Of a stretch of 64,000 bases of DNA, positions 18,140-26,125 are shown piece after piece. The first letter of the stretch is position 1. Every line of letters starts with the position of its first letter. A program made the translations under genes and the position numbers. The notes beneath the pieces were generated by a model, which worked only from the letters and a program-made list of their open reading frames with translations, did not search any database and was not told the DNA's origin. The stretch comes from JAJFUG01 sp964473155 (GTDB lineage: Bacteria > Gemmatimonadota > Glassbacteria > GWA2-58-10). The DNA lies in the NCBI GenBank assembly GCA_964473155.1, contig CAYYNT010000016.1, positions 3,204-67,203 on the forward strand, in the 5' to 3' direction.

Positions 18140-18162
18140 GGCCGCCTTCGGGCGGCTTTTTT
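18140..18162 (+). terminator. Strong intrinsic terminator
   Basis: GCCGCC-TTCG-GGCGGC stem with a UUCG tetraloop (18141-18156) followed by TTTTTT, 18 bp after the stop codon of the preceding gene. Confidence 0.92.
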
Positions 18163-18334
18163 GTTCCCTGAGCAAAGAAATGGCGCTTATGCAGTCTGCA
18201 AATCGAAAAGTGCGCTTGAATGCAGTGGATTCCGCAGTTGTATGAAATAGAAGAGTTAAGAACTGAACCTTGACTGAGCCATAAGAGGGCTATATCATTC
18301 TGTCAGGTTCAACTTAATATGCTTCGAGGATAAA

Positions 18335-18643
18335 ATGGAACATCATGGCGTGAAAATTGACGAAAAGGCGCTCAATATTTTTTGCAGCAGGCACGGGATT
18401 CAACGGCTGTCTCTTTTTGGATCGATCATTCACGATGATTTCAAAGCTGCCAGCGATGTCGATGTTCTGGTTGAATTTGGGAAGTCTGGCGTGCCGGGAT
18501 TGCTGCGAATGGTGGAACTTGAGACTGAATTGAGTGCGCTTATTGGCCGGAAAGCTGATTTGCGCACACCCGCTGAGTTAAGCCGCCATTTCCGTGCCGA
18601 GGTCATGAGAGAAGCGGAGACTCTGTATGACCAGACGAAATGA
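18335..18643 (+). CDS. MNT-type nucleotidyltransferase (antitoxin of a HEPN/MNT pair)
   Basis: A 102-residue minimal nucleotidyltransferase. The signature is complete: LSLFGSIIHDDFKAASDVDVLVEF (GS, then DxD as SDVDVLV, near residues 29-50). In the MntA/HepT (type VII) systems such proteins AMPylate the HEPN ribonuclease and neutralise it. A GAGG ribosome binding site precedes the ATG. Its last 17 bp overlap the start of the HEPN frame at 18627, the usual arrangement of these pairs. Here the partner is frameshifted, so the pair may no longer work. Confidence 0.87.
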   Translation: MEHHGVKIDEKALNIFCSRHGIQRLSLFGSIIHDDFKAASDVDVLVEFGKSGVPGLLRMVELETELSALIGRKADLRTPAELSRHFRAEVMREAETLYDQTK

Positions 18644-18987
18644 CACCGCGCTTATCCGAGACATGCTCGATGCAGCCAGGGCCGCTGTAAAAGAGTTAGA
18701 TGGAGAAACATGCAATAAGCTGGATCCGGGCGCTTGGCCTGGTGAAATGTCTTGAGATACTTGGAGAAGCGTCTGGCCGTATAAGTGAACCGATGCGTTC
18801 AGTTAATCCTGAAATCCCCTGGCTAAAAATGATCGGTATGCGTAATCGTCTGGTGCATGCTTATTTTGAGATAGACCATTCCCAAGTATGGAAAACGATT
18901 AAAGAAGAATTGCCACCGTTGATTGGACTTCTGGAAAAACTGCTCGAAAGCAAAAACCGCGGAACGCATTGGGAATGTGGTGGTTAA
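18627..18987 (+). pseudogene. HEPN (DUF86/HepT-like) toxin gene, frameshifted
   Basis: The N-terminal part reads from the ATG at 18627 as MTRRNDTALIRDMLDAARAA... to about 18725, then stops at 18750 in that frame. The rest continues in the +1 frame with typical HEPN/DUF86 sequence: LGLVKCLEILGEASGRIS and the ribonuclease motif Rx4H in MRNRLVHAYF. The 361-bp span equals 120 codons plus one base, so a one-base insertion (or two-base loss) near 18715-18735 explains it. An internal ATG at 18700 could give a 95-residue shortened protein that keeps the Rx4H motif. A sequencing error cannot be excluded. Confidence 0.75.
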
Positions 18988-18999
18988 ATAGGAGATATC

Positions 19000-19076
19000 T
19001 GGTCGGGGCGGCGGGATTCGAACCCGCGGCCTCTTGCTCCCAAAGCAAGCGCGCTGCCGGACTGCGCCACACCCCG
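19000..19076 (-). tRNA. tRNA-Pro(TGG)
   Basis: The minus strand folds as a full cloverleaf: acceptor CGGGGTG paired with CGCCCCG (one G-T), anticodon stem CTTGC/GCAAG around loop TTTGGGA with anticodon TGG, and a T arm GCGGG-TTCGAAT-CCCGC. Discriminator A and an encoded CCA occupy 19000-19003. It lies 12 bp after the broken HEPN gene. Confidence 0.96.
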
Positions 19077-19114
19077 TCCGAGTGGAAATAAAATAGCTTC
19101 AAAGGGCTATGCTG

Positions 19115-20161
19115 TCAACTGCCCCCATCGTCCTTCAGCACCTCGTCCAACCCTTTGTCCTCCGCCTCCCCGATCCGCATTTTCCGCCCGGAGAACAGGA
19201 AAAGCACGCCACCGGCCGCACCCACGATATACCCGACCAGCGAGGCCAGGAACTGCGTGGTGAACGCCAGCGTGCCCCCCGGATCGGCCGCGGCTATAAC
19301 CGCCACCGAACCAAACAGGAACGGGGCCGTGCTCTCGCGCACTCCGAACCCGCCCACGCTTATCGGCAGCAGGGCCGCCATCGCGATCAGCGGCACGAAC
19401 ATCAGGAAATAGACAAAGTCGATGTCGAACCCGATCGACAGGGCGCAATAATAATGCACTGCTATGCGCAGGAACTGGATCAGGGCGCTGAGAACGAACA
19501 CCTGGGCCGCCAGAGCGTATTTATGACGGTAGGCGTGAAAGAAATCGTGTATCTCGCGGAACTTGTCGCGCAGGCCCAGGGGGTTGAACCGCGCCAGAAG
19601 GACCTCGTAGATCAGGTACGCCACCCGGCGGCTGAACAGGACCGCGGTCGCCAGTATGAACACCAGGAAGATCAGCAGGATGTAACGCAGTATCTGCGAG
19701 TTGATCTCATGCCCGCGAATCCAGGGGTGCAGGATCAGAAAAAGGCTGGCCAGGATGGCGAAAACCGCCATCAGGAAGAACCCGGCGAAACGGTCGACAA
19801 AGGTGGCGGCCAGGGCCTCGCGGCCCCGTTTTTCCTGACGGCTGACCGAGAAAATCTTGACGATGTCGCCGCCCAGGCTGCCGATCAGGAAATTGTTGAA
19901 GAAAAGTCCCACGAAATACAGATTCAGCGCCCGTCCATAGCGGAAAGGAATCTCCAGGCCGTTCATCAGGCGCTGCCACTGCCAGGCCCCGAGAAAATTG
20001 CTGACCGTGAATATGAGGATTGCGGCCAGAAGATCGCCCATATGCGCCGAGGACAGTTGACCGGCAATCCTCTCGATCCCTATCCGCGAGGCGACCCATC
20101 CCAGCAGTGAAACTGTCACCGCGACCTTTAACGCAGTCCTCAGAAGCTGTTTCTGGCTCAA
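19115..20161 (-). CDS. Flippase-like integral membrane protein (LPG synthase TM / UPF0104 family)
   Basis: A 348-residue protein with about eight transmembrane helices. Family landmarks are WQWQRLMNG near residue 62, then NNFLIGSLGGDIVKIF and FVDRFAGFFLM, and near the C-terminus LPISVGGFGVRE. This domain is the membrane half of lysylphosphatidylglycerol synthase (MprF) and also occurs alone, where it is thought to flip lipids or be linked to polyprenyl-sugar metabolism. No soluble aminoacyl-transferase domain is present. The start is TTG with AGGA about seven bases upstream. It is divergent from the hyp operon and stands alone. Confidence 0.87.
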   Translation of the reverse strand: MSQKQLLRTALKVAVTVSLLGWVASRIGIERIAGQLSSAHMGDLLAAILIFTVSNFLGAWQWQRLMNGLEIPFRYGRALNLYFVGLFFNNFLIGSLGGDIVKIFSVSRQEKRGREALAATFVDRFAGFFLMAVFAILASLFLILHPWIRGHEINSQILRYILLIFLVFILATAVLFSRRVAYLIYEVLLARFNPLGLRDKFREIHDFFHAYRHKYALAAQVFVLSALIQFLRIAVHYYCALSIGFDIDFVYFLMFVPLIAMAALLPISVGGFGVRESTAPFLFGSVAVIAAADPGGTLAFTTQFLASLVGYIVGAAGGVLFLFSGRKMRIGEAEDKGLDEVLKDDGGS

Positions 20162-20368
20162 AGGCGTTCCTGCAGTCCAGAGTTCATGGAATTAAAAAAC
20201 AAGCGGGTGTTTTTCGCCAGAATATAGCTTTCCACCGGTGATTTGGCAAGCGCGGGCAGCGCGCGGGAATTGCGTTGACAGCTTGTATCATGGGGCGCAA
20301 GGTGTTATATTCGCAGAACAGGCATGACATGGACATGGAAAAATCTGACACCCTTTTGGCTGGATCAG

Positions 20369-20707
20369 ATGCACGAACTATCGCTTGTTGAAAACATCCT
20401 CGATATCCTCGAGCGTCATCGCGCCGAAAACGGATTCACCCGGCTGAACAGCCTGCGGCTCAGGATCGGCCTGCTGGCCGCAGTGGATGAGGAAGCCCTG
20501 CGCTTCGCTTTCGAGAGCGCGAGCCAGGAGACGCCTTTCGAGGGCGCGGCGCTCGAAGTGGAAAAAACATATCCGGTGGCGCACTGCTTATGCGGAGAGA
20601 TATTCCGCGTGGAGGATCTGATTTACGCCTGCCCATCGTGCGGAGCGGTTACGGCCCGCCTCGAGGGGGGCAGTGAACTCGAAATAACCGCACTGGAGGT
20701 GGATTAA
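20369..20707 (+). CDS. hypA: Hydrogenase nickel incorporation protein HypA
   Basis: A 112-residue nickel chaperone that works with HypB to load Ni into [NiFe] hydrogenase precursors. It begins MHEL, so the Ni-binding His2 is in place; an earlier in-frame start at 20324 would remove this feature and is rejected. The zinc ribbon uses Cys73, Cys75, Cys88 and Cys91 (AHCLCG and ACPSCG). The first pair is C-x-C rather than the usual C-x2-C, one residue short. It is the first gene of a five-gene maturation operon; hypB starts three bases after its stop. Confidence 0.93.
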   Translation: MHELSLVENILDILERHRAENGFTRLNSLRLRIGLLAAVDEEALRFAFESASQETPFEGAALEVEKTYPVAHCLCGEIFRVEDLIYACPSCGAVTARLEGGSELEITALEVD

Positions 20708-20710
20708 GGC

Positions 20711-21382
20711 ATGGGATCGATCCAGGTGAAAGACAAGGTCCTCTCCAAGAACGATCAACTGGCGCTGGTCAACCGCGAGCTTTTCGACCGGCACGGCATC
20801 TGGTGCCTGAACCTGATCAGCTCGCCGGGGGCCGGGAAGACCACTCTTATCGAGAAGACAGTGGATGCCCTTGCGGGGCGGCTCCGGATGGCGGTCCTGG
20901 TGGGAGACCTTGAGACAGAGAACGACGCGCGGCGGATAGGCGCGCACGGCGTGCCGGTGCGCCAGATAATAACCGGCGGGGCGTGCCATCTTACCGCCGA
21001 CACAATCGCCGAGTTCCTGAAATGTTTTGACCTGGTGGCGCTGGATGTCGTGATCATCGAAAATGTGGGCAACCTGGTCTGCCCGACCTCGTACCATCTG
21101 GGCGAGCATGCCCGGGTGGCCCTGATAAGCACGCCTGAGGGGGATGACAAGCCCCTCAAGTATCCGGGCGCTGTCTATACTTCCGATATCGTATTGCTGA
21201 CCAAGCGCGACCTGGCGCCCTACACGGATTTCAGTCTGGAAGAGGCCCGTCGCAACGTGGGGCGGGTCAAGCCCGGAATTCCGGTGCTGGAGCTTTCCAG
21301 CCGGACCGGCGAGGGAATGCCCGCCTGGCTGGAGTGGTTCGAGAACAATGCCAGGGAAAAGAACAGCAAACGCAGGACCTGA
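20711..21382 (+). CDS. hypB: Hydrogenase maturation GTPase HypB
   Basis: A 223-residue GTPase for nickel insertion. Walker A is SSPGAGKTTLIEKT (residues 38-50) and a later GTPase block is VVIIENVGNLVCPTSYHLGE. The interface metal site is likely the Cys-His in GGACHL. The protein lacks both the N-terminal CxxCGC nickel motif and a His-rich stretch seen in some HypBs, so nickel storage is not expected. Its last 35 bp overlap the start of hypF, which supports translational coupling. Confidence 0.95.
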   Translation: MGSIQVKDKVLSKNDQLALVNRELFDRHGIWCLNLISSPGAGKTTLIEKTVDALAGRLRMAVLVGDLETENDARRIGAHGVPVRQIITGGACHLTADTIAEFLKCFDLVALDVVIIENVGNLVCPTSYHLGEHARVALISTPEGDDKPLKYPGAVYTSDIVLLTKRDLAPYTDFSLEEARRNVGRVKPGIPVLELSSRTGEGMPAWLEWFENNAREKNSKRRT

Positions 21383-23681
21383 TCCTGCGGAGACTGAAAG
21401 CCGTCTGGCCCTGGAGGTCGAGGGGATAGTCCAGGGTGTGGGGTTCCGTCCGTTTGTCTACCGTCTGGCCCATGCTCAGGGGCTTGACGGTTGGGTGGAG
21501 AACACGGTGCGCGGAGTGCGGATCGAGGTGGAGGGTCCGCTGCGGCGACTGGAGGAGTTCAAGCGCCGTCTGCGCGGCGATTCTCCACCAATGTCGCGTA
21601 TCGTGCGGCTGACATGCAGGAATCTGAAACCGGCCGGGCACGACGGATTTGTCATCCGCGCCAGCCGGGGGGGGAGCCGCCGCACCGCGCTGGTCGCGCC
21701 GGACACCGCTGTCTGCGATGAATGCCTGGCCGAGATGCGTGATCCCCGTAACCGCCGTTATCGCTACCCGTTCATAAACTGCACCAACTGCGGCCCGCGT
21801 TTCACGATCATCCGCGATATCCCGTACGACCGGGCGAATACGACAATGGCGCGGTTCCAGATGTGCCCGTCCTGCCGCGCCGAGTTTGACAATCCGCTGG
21901 ACCGGCGTTTCCACGCCCAGCCCAACGCCTGCCCGGTATGCGGTCCGCGCGCAAGCCTCACCGGCAGCCGGGGAGTGGAGATTGACCCTGAAGCCGACCC
22001 GTTGCTGTTAGCCGGGCGCGTTCTGCTGGAGGGACGGATACTGGCGGTGAAAGGGCTGGGCGGGTTTCATCTGGCGGCGGATGCCGGGAACGAGAGCGCC
22101 GTGGCAGCCCTGCGCAGCCGCAAGCGCCGTCAGGGTAAGCCGTTCGCGGTGATGTTCCCGGACCTGGAAACAGTGCGGGAATACTGCCTGGTTTCTCCGG
22201 CCGAGGAACGCGTTCTGCGCGGGCCGCAACGGCCGATAGTGCTTCTGCGGGCAGAGCTGAACAACACGCTCGCCCCATCGGTTGCGCCGGGCCAGGCGAC
22301 TATCGGCGCGCTGCTGCCGTACACTCCGCTGCACCACCTTCTGCTTGATGCGGCGGACCGGCGGCCGCTCGTGATGACCAGCGGCAACCATTCGGATGAG
22401 CCGATAGCGACAGAAAACCAGGAAGCGCTGGAGCGACTGGCCTCGATAGCTGACCTGTTCCTCCTTCACGACCGGCCGATTCATCTGCGGGTGGATGATT
22501 CGGTGCTGCTTGTCCGTTCCGGCGCCGCCCGTCCTATAAGGCGGGCCCGCGGATTTGCGCCGGCCCCGGTGCGTTTAGGCCGGGTTCTGCCTCCTGTGCT
22601 GGCGCTGGGCGGGCAACTCAAGAACACTGTCTGTCTGGTCAGGGATTCAGACGCTTTCCTGAGTCAGCACGTTGGAGACCTCGACGAAGCCGAGACCTAC
22701 GGGTATTTCATTCAGACTGTCAGCCAGATGCGCCGTCTGCTGGAGGTTACACCCGTGCTGGCGGCCTGCGACAGCCACCCGGACTATCTGAGCACGCGCT
22801 GGGCGGTGACGGAAAGCGGTCTGCCGGTTGCGCACGTGCAGCACCATCACGCGCATGTCGTTTCCTGCATGGCTGAGAACGGGCTGAGCGGTCCGGTGCT
22901 GGGAGTGGCTTTTGACGGGACAGGCTATGGCGGGGACGGCACTATCTGGGGCGGTGAGTTCCTGCTGGCGGATGAAAGAACGTGCAAAAGAGCCGGACAT
23001 CTGCCGTATATCGCCCTTCCGGGCGGAGAGGCCGCGATGCGGGAGACCTGGCGCACGGCAAGGAGCTTTCTGCTGCGGGTGCTCGGACAGAAAAGACTCG
23101 AGGCTTTGCACCTTGGAATCTGGGAGCGTGCCGGCGTGAAGCGCGTCGAGGCCGTTGACAGAATGATAGAGGCCGGGATCAACTGTCCTCTCAGCTCGGG
23201 CTGCGGACGGCTGTTCGACGCCGTGGCGGCGATAGCGGGCCTTCGGCTGGAATCATTGTACGAGGGGCAGGTGGCGGTCGAACTGGAGGCCTGCGCCATG
23301 AATTGCCGTCCCGGCAAGGCAATCAAGTATGATTATTCTGTCCGCGAAGAGGAAAATCTTTTTGTTCCCGGCCTTGCGGAGATGATAGAAAAAATGGCTT
23401 TCGATGCAGCCTCCGGAAATGAACAAACCGCCATTGCGCGGGGTTTCCATGAAACCCTGGCCCGCCTGACAGTCGAGACGGCGTTCCGGATCGCACAGAA
23501 GAACGGGTTGACTCGTGTCGTGCTGTCGGGGGGAGTGTTCAACAACCGCCTGCTTTCCGGTCTGGTGGAGCGTGGCCTGCGGAAACAGGGATTGCAAGTG
23601 TTTTCTCACCGTCTTGTCCCGCCGGGGGACGGCGGTTTGAGTCTGGGTCAGGCGGTTATAGCCGCTCAGACCCTTATCTGA
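21348..23681 (+). CDS. hypF: Carbamoyltransferase HypF
   Basis: A 777-residue enzyme that uses carbamoyl phosphate and ATP to make the thiocarbamate precursor of the hydrogenase cyanide ligands, passing it to HypE. Domains in order: acylphosphatase-like (about 12-105, GIVQGVGFRPFVYRL), two zinc fingers (about 120-205: CDECLAEM, CTNCGPRF, CPSCRAEF, ACPVCGP), YrdC-like (about 210-395), and a Kae1/carbamoyltransferase domain (about 420-777) with HVQHHHAHVVSCMAEN and GVAFDGTGYGGDGTIWGGEF. The length is normal. The start overlaps hypB by 35 bp. Confidence 0.96.
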   Translation: MPGKRTANAGPDPAETESRLALEVEGIVQGVGFRPFVYRLAHAQGLDGWVENTVRGVRIEVEGPLRRLEEFKRRLRGDSPPMSRIVRLTCRNLKPAGHDGFVIRASRGGSRRTALVAPDTAVCDECLAEMRDPRNRRYRYPFINCTNCGPRFTIIRDIPYDRANTTMARFQMCPSCRAEFDNPLDRRFHAQPNACPVCGPRASLTGSRGVEIDPEADPLLLAGRVLLEGRILAVKGLGGFHLAADAGNESAVAALRSRKRRQGKPFAVMFPDLETVREYCLVSPAEERVLRGPQRPIVLLRAELNNTLAPSVAPGQATIGALLPYTPLHHLLLDAADRRPLVMTSGNHSDEPIATENQEALERLASIADLFLLHDRPIHLRVDDSVLLVRSGAARPIRRARGFAPAPVRLGRVLPPVLALGGQLKNTVCLVRDSDAFLSQHVGDLDEAETYGYFIQTVSQMRRLLEVTPVLAACDSHPDYLSTRWAVTESGLPVAHVQHHHAHVVSCMAENGLSGPVLGVAFDGTGYGGDGTIWGGEFLLADERTCKRAGHLPYIALPGGEAAMRETWRTARSFLLRVLGQKRLEALHLGIWERAGVKRVEAVDRMIEAGINCPLSSGCGRLFDAVAAIAGLRLESLYEGQVAVELEACAMNCRPGKAIKYDYSVREEENLFVPGLAEMIEKMAFDAASGNEQTAIARGFHETLARLTVETAFRIAQKNGLTRVVLSGGVFNNRLLSGLVERGLRKQGLQVFSHRLVPPGDGGLSLGQAVIAAQTLI

Positions 23682-23696
23682 AAAATGGGAGGGAGC

Positions 23697-23924
23697 ATGT
23701 GCCTGGGAATTCCCGGACGGGTAGAGAAAATTGAAGGAACAGCCGCAGCCGTGCGGTTTGGTGACGTAGTGCGCGAGGCGAGCCTCGATCTTATCGCGGG
23801 GACTGTGTCGATAGGGGATTACGTGCTGGTTCACGCCGGGTTCGCCCTCGAGCGGATCGATGAGGAAGAGGCCTTGAAAACCCTGGAGATGCTGCGGGAG
23901 GCCGCCGACCTTGAAGCATGTTGA
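23697..23924 (+). CDS. hypC: Hydrogenase maturation chaperone HypC
   Basis: A 75-residue chaperone that binds HypD and the hydrogenase large subunit while the Fe(CN)2CO group is built. The start is placed at 23697 so that the protein begins MCLGIPG; Cys2 is the essential iron-binding residue. GGGAGGG stands just upstream. A start at 23685 would add MGGS and mask Cys2. Its last 14 bp overlap hypD. Confidence 0.94.
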   Translation: MCLGIPGRVEKIEGTAAAVRFGDVVREASLDLIAGTVSIGDYVLVHAGFALERIDEEEALKTLEMLREAADLEAC

Positions 23925-24996
23925 CGAGTACCGCGATGCGGCTCTTGCGCGCGGCCTGGCGGAGAGGATCGCCCGGCTTTCCACCCGCCCGGCGTCATTC
24001 ATGGAATTCTGCGGCGGGCACACGGTGTCTATCGCGCGCTACGGCCTGCGCTCGATGCTGCCCGGAACGGTCCGTCTGCTCTCCGGGCCGGGCTGTCCGG
24101 TCTGCGTGACCCCGGTCGGCAGTATTGACCTCATGTTAGCCGTGGCGGAACAGACAGGAGTTATTTCAGCAACCTATGGCGACATGCTGCGCGTTCCGGG
24201 AAGCCATGGCAACCTGATAGACCTGCGCAGCCGCGGGGCGGATGTCCGGGTGGTGTATTCCAGCTACGATGCGGTGGAACTGGCGCGCGAAAACCCTGAC
24301 CGCGAGGTTGTGTTTTTCGGGATCGGTTTCGAGACCACGGCCCCCGCCACAGCCGCCGCGGTTCTCAAGGCGCGTGACCAGGGAATTCGGAATTTTTCGG
24401 TGATCAGCGCACATAAGACCACCCCCGGAATAATCAAGGTTCTCCTCGACAGCCCGGAACTTCGCCTGGATGGTCTTATCTGTCCCGGCCATGTGAGCGT
24501 GATCACAGGGATTGCTCCCTACGAATACGCCGCCGCGCACGGAATTCCCTGTGTAATTTCAGGTTTCGAGCCGCTGGATGTGATGCAGAGCGTACTGATG
24601 CTGGTAGAGCAGGTGGAGCAGTCGCGCTCGGAGGTTGAGATTCAGTACCGGCGCGGTGTGCGCGCGGAGGGCAACGTGCGCGCCAGGGAGCTTCTCGATG
24701 AAGTCTTTACGGCTTGCGACAGCGACTGGCGCGGCATCGGAACAGTCCCCTTCACCGGACTGGCGCTGCGTCCGGAGTTCGAGCAGTGGGATGCCGCCCG
24801 CCGTTTCGAGTTGCGCCTGCCTGAAGCGTCAGAACCGGCTGGCTGCATCTGCGGGCGCATTCTTCGTGGCGCGGCGAGTCCGGAGGATTGCGGTCTGTTC
24901 GGAATGCGCTGCACACCGTCCAACCCGGTCGGAGCCTGCATGGTCTCTTCAGAGGGCGCCTGCCAGGCCCGTTACCGCTGGCGCGAACTGAACTGA
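23911..24996 (+). CDS. hypD: Hydrogenase maturation protein HypD
   Basis: A 361-residue scaffold iron-sulfur protein on which the Fe(CN)2CO unit is assembled with HypC and HypE. Conserved blocks are present: FMEFCGGHTVSIARYGLRS, LSGPGCPVCVTP, and a Cys-rich C-terminus (CICGRILRGAASPEDCGLFG, then MRCTP and GACMVSSEGAC) that binds the [4Fe-4S] cluster. The start is TTG at 23911 with GGGAGG nine bases upstream, overlapping hypC by 14 bp. It is the last gene of the operon: a terminator follows instead of hypE. Confidence 0.95.
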   Translation: MKHVDEYRDAALARGLAERIARLSTRPASFMEFCGGHTVSIARYGLRSMLPGTVRLLSGPGCPVCVTPVGSIDLMLAVAEQTGVISATYGDMLRVPGSHGNLIDLRSRGADVRVVYSSYDAVELARENPDREVVFFGIGFETTAPATAAAVLKARDQGIRNFSVISAHKTTPGIIKVLLDSPELRLDGLICPGHVSVITGIAPYEYAAAHGIPCVISGFEPLDVMQSVLMLVEQVEQSRSEVEIQYRRGVRAEGNVRARELLDEVFTACDSDWRGIGTVPFTGLALRPEFEQWDAARRFELRLPEASEPAGCICGRILRGAASPEDCGLFGMRCTPSNPVGACMVSSEGACQARYRWRELN

Positions 24997-25025
24997 GACG
25001 CGGGTTCAGTCGTGTAATGGTATGG

Positions 25026-25068
25026 AAATTGCTTATCATGCAGCAGCGTGATGAGCAATTTTCTTTTT
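25026..25068 (+). terminator. Intrinsic terminator of the hyp operon
   Basis: A 14-bp stem with mismatches at two positions (25026-25039 with 25049-25062, AAATTGCT and AGCAATTT at the outer ends) is followed by TTCTTTTTC. It begins 30 bp after hypD and shows that the operon ends without hypE. Confidence 0.85.
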
Positions 25069-25085
25069 CAGGACTCAACTCATTG

Positions 25086-26099
25086 ATGGAGGCAGGCTTG
25101 AGCGGATCATTCCATAATTATGCCCGAGCTGTGGCTTGCCTGCTGGTTTTTCTATGTCCGGCAGTCTTTTCCGCTCCCTCTCCGGCGGCCCAGAATGTGA
25201 TTATCATGCGGGACGGCAGCCTGGTGTTCGAACAGCCGGGCGAGCGCTCGGCCGTGCTCGACATTCTGCCGCGCGGCGCGAGTGTGGAACTGGTGGACCG
25301 CGGACCGGTCTGGTGCGAGATTATCCTGCGCAATCCAACCCGTCGCGGATTCATACGCGCGGATGCCCTGACTCCCGCGCCGGAGAGCGAAATGCAACTG
25401 CCGGAACGCGATCTGCCGTCAGCAGCGCCCCCGGCTCCCAAGGCTGCCGTTCCATTGCCTGCCGGGAGTGATTTCGAGAACAGAATGCGGGCGCTGGACG
25501 GGACTGAGCAGCGTATCCGGGAGCTTGATCGCTCGCTTATCGAGATCAATGGACTGGTTGACACGCTGAACCTCTTGCATCTTCAGCAAATAGCCGGAGG
25601 GACGGTAAAAAGGAGTTCAAGGACTGTTCAGGAAGAAAACAGCAGGGAACAGGTTTCAGATCATCCACGCCTGGCTGCCAATGCGCTTGCAGCCTATTTC
25701 CCGGACAGCCGGGAGATTCTGGCCGGAGCGGGGATTCTCTGGCGTCCTTCTGCGCTGCATGGTATGAGCCTGGAACTGAATGCGGGTTACCTGATCCCGG
25801 ATGACAGCGGAGTGGACGGATCATTTCTGGCCGAGACTGGGGCGCTGTTACCTCTCGGGTTGAAATACTCGGCTTTGCGGCCTTATCTGGCTGTCAGCGG
25901 AGGTATCGTCAGGCGGGACCCTGGAGTGACCGGAGTGAAAGCGAGAACTGATATGCTGGTCTCGGCCGGAGCGGGCACATTTATCGAACTGTCGTCACGC
26001 AGTATGCTGAGGATAGAAGCGCGCCAGAGCATGGAGTTTCTGGACGGGGACCGTCACGATGACCAGCGCATCGGGATTGTGTTCACCCGCTGGTTCTGA
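25086..26099 (+). CDS. Secreted SH3-domain protein with a C-terminal outer-membrane barrel-like region
   Basis: A 337-residue protein. The frame is open further upstream, into hypD and through its terminator, so the ATG at 25086 is preferred; it gives a signal peptide (ARAVACLLVFLCPAVFSAPSPA). A bacterial SH3-like domain follows (about residues 35-100, VIIMRDGSLVFEQPGERS to RRGFIRADALT), then a Pro/Ala linker, a short coiled helix (about 130-165), and a beta-rich C-terminus with alternating residues ending in Trp-Phe, the usual signature of outer-membrane insertion. It probably links peptidoglycan or glycans to the outer membrane. The exact function is unknown. Confidence 0.75.
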   Translation: MEAGLSGSFHNYARAVACLLVFLCPAVFSAPSPAAQNVIIMRDGSLVFEQPGERSAVLDILPRGASVELVDRGPVWCEIILRNPTRRGFIRADALTPAPESEMQLPERDLPSAAPPAPKAAVPLPAGSDFENRMRALDGTEQRIRELDRSLIEINGLVDTLNLLHLQQIAGGTVKRSSRTVQEENSREQVSDHPRLAANALAAYFPDSREILAGAGILWRPSALHGMSLELNAGYLIPDDSGVDGSFLAETGALLPLGLKYSALRPYLAVSGGIVRRDPGVTGVKARTDMLVSAGAGTFIELSSRSMLRIEARQSMEFLDGDRHDDQRIGIVFTRWF

Positions 26100-26125
26100 T
26101 TCAGTAAATAAACCTGTATCAACGC

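Noticed and set aside
20275..20310. TTGACA and TTATAT in front of hypA as a sigma-70 promoter
   Set aside because: The spacer is 24 bp, well outside the 16-18 bp range, and no better -10 box lies at the right distance.
24888..25085. Earlier start of the SH3/barrel gene, overlapping hypD
   Set aside because: The overlapping part would cross the hyp terminator and has no ribosome binding site; the signal peptide only works from 25086.
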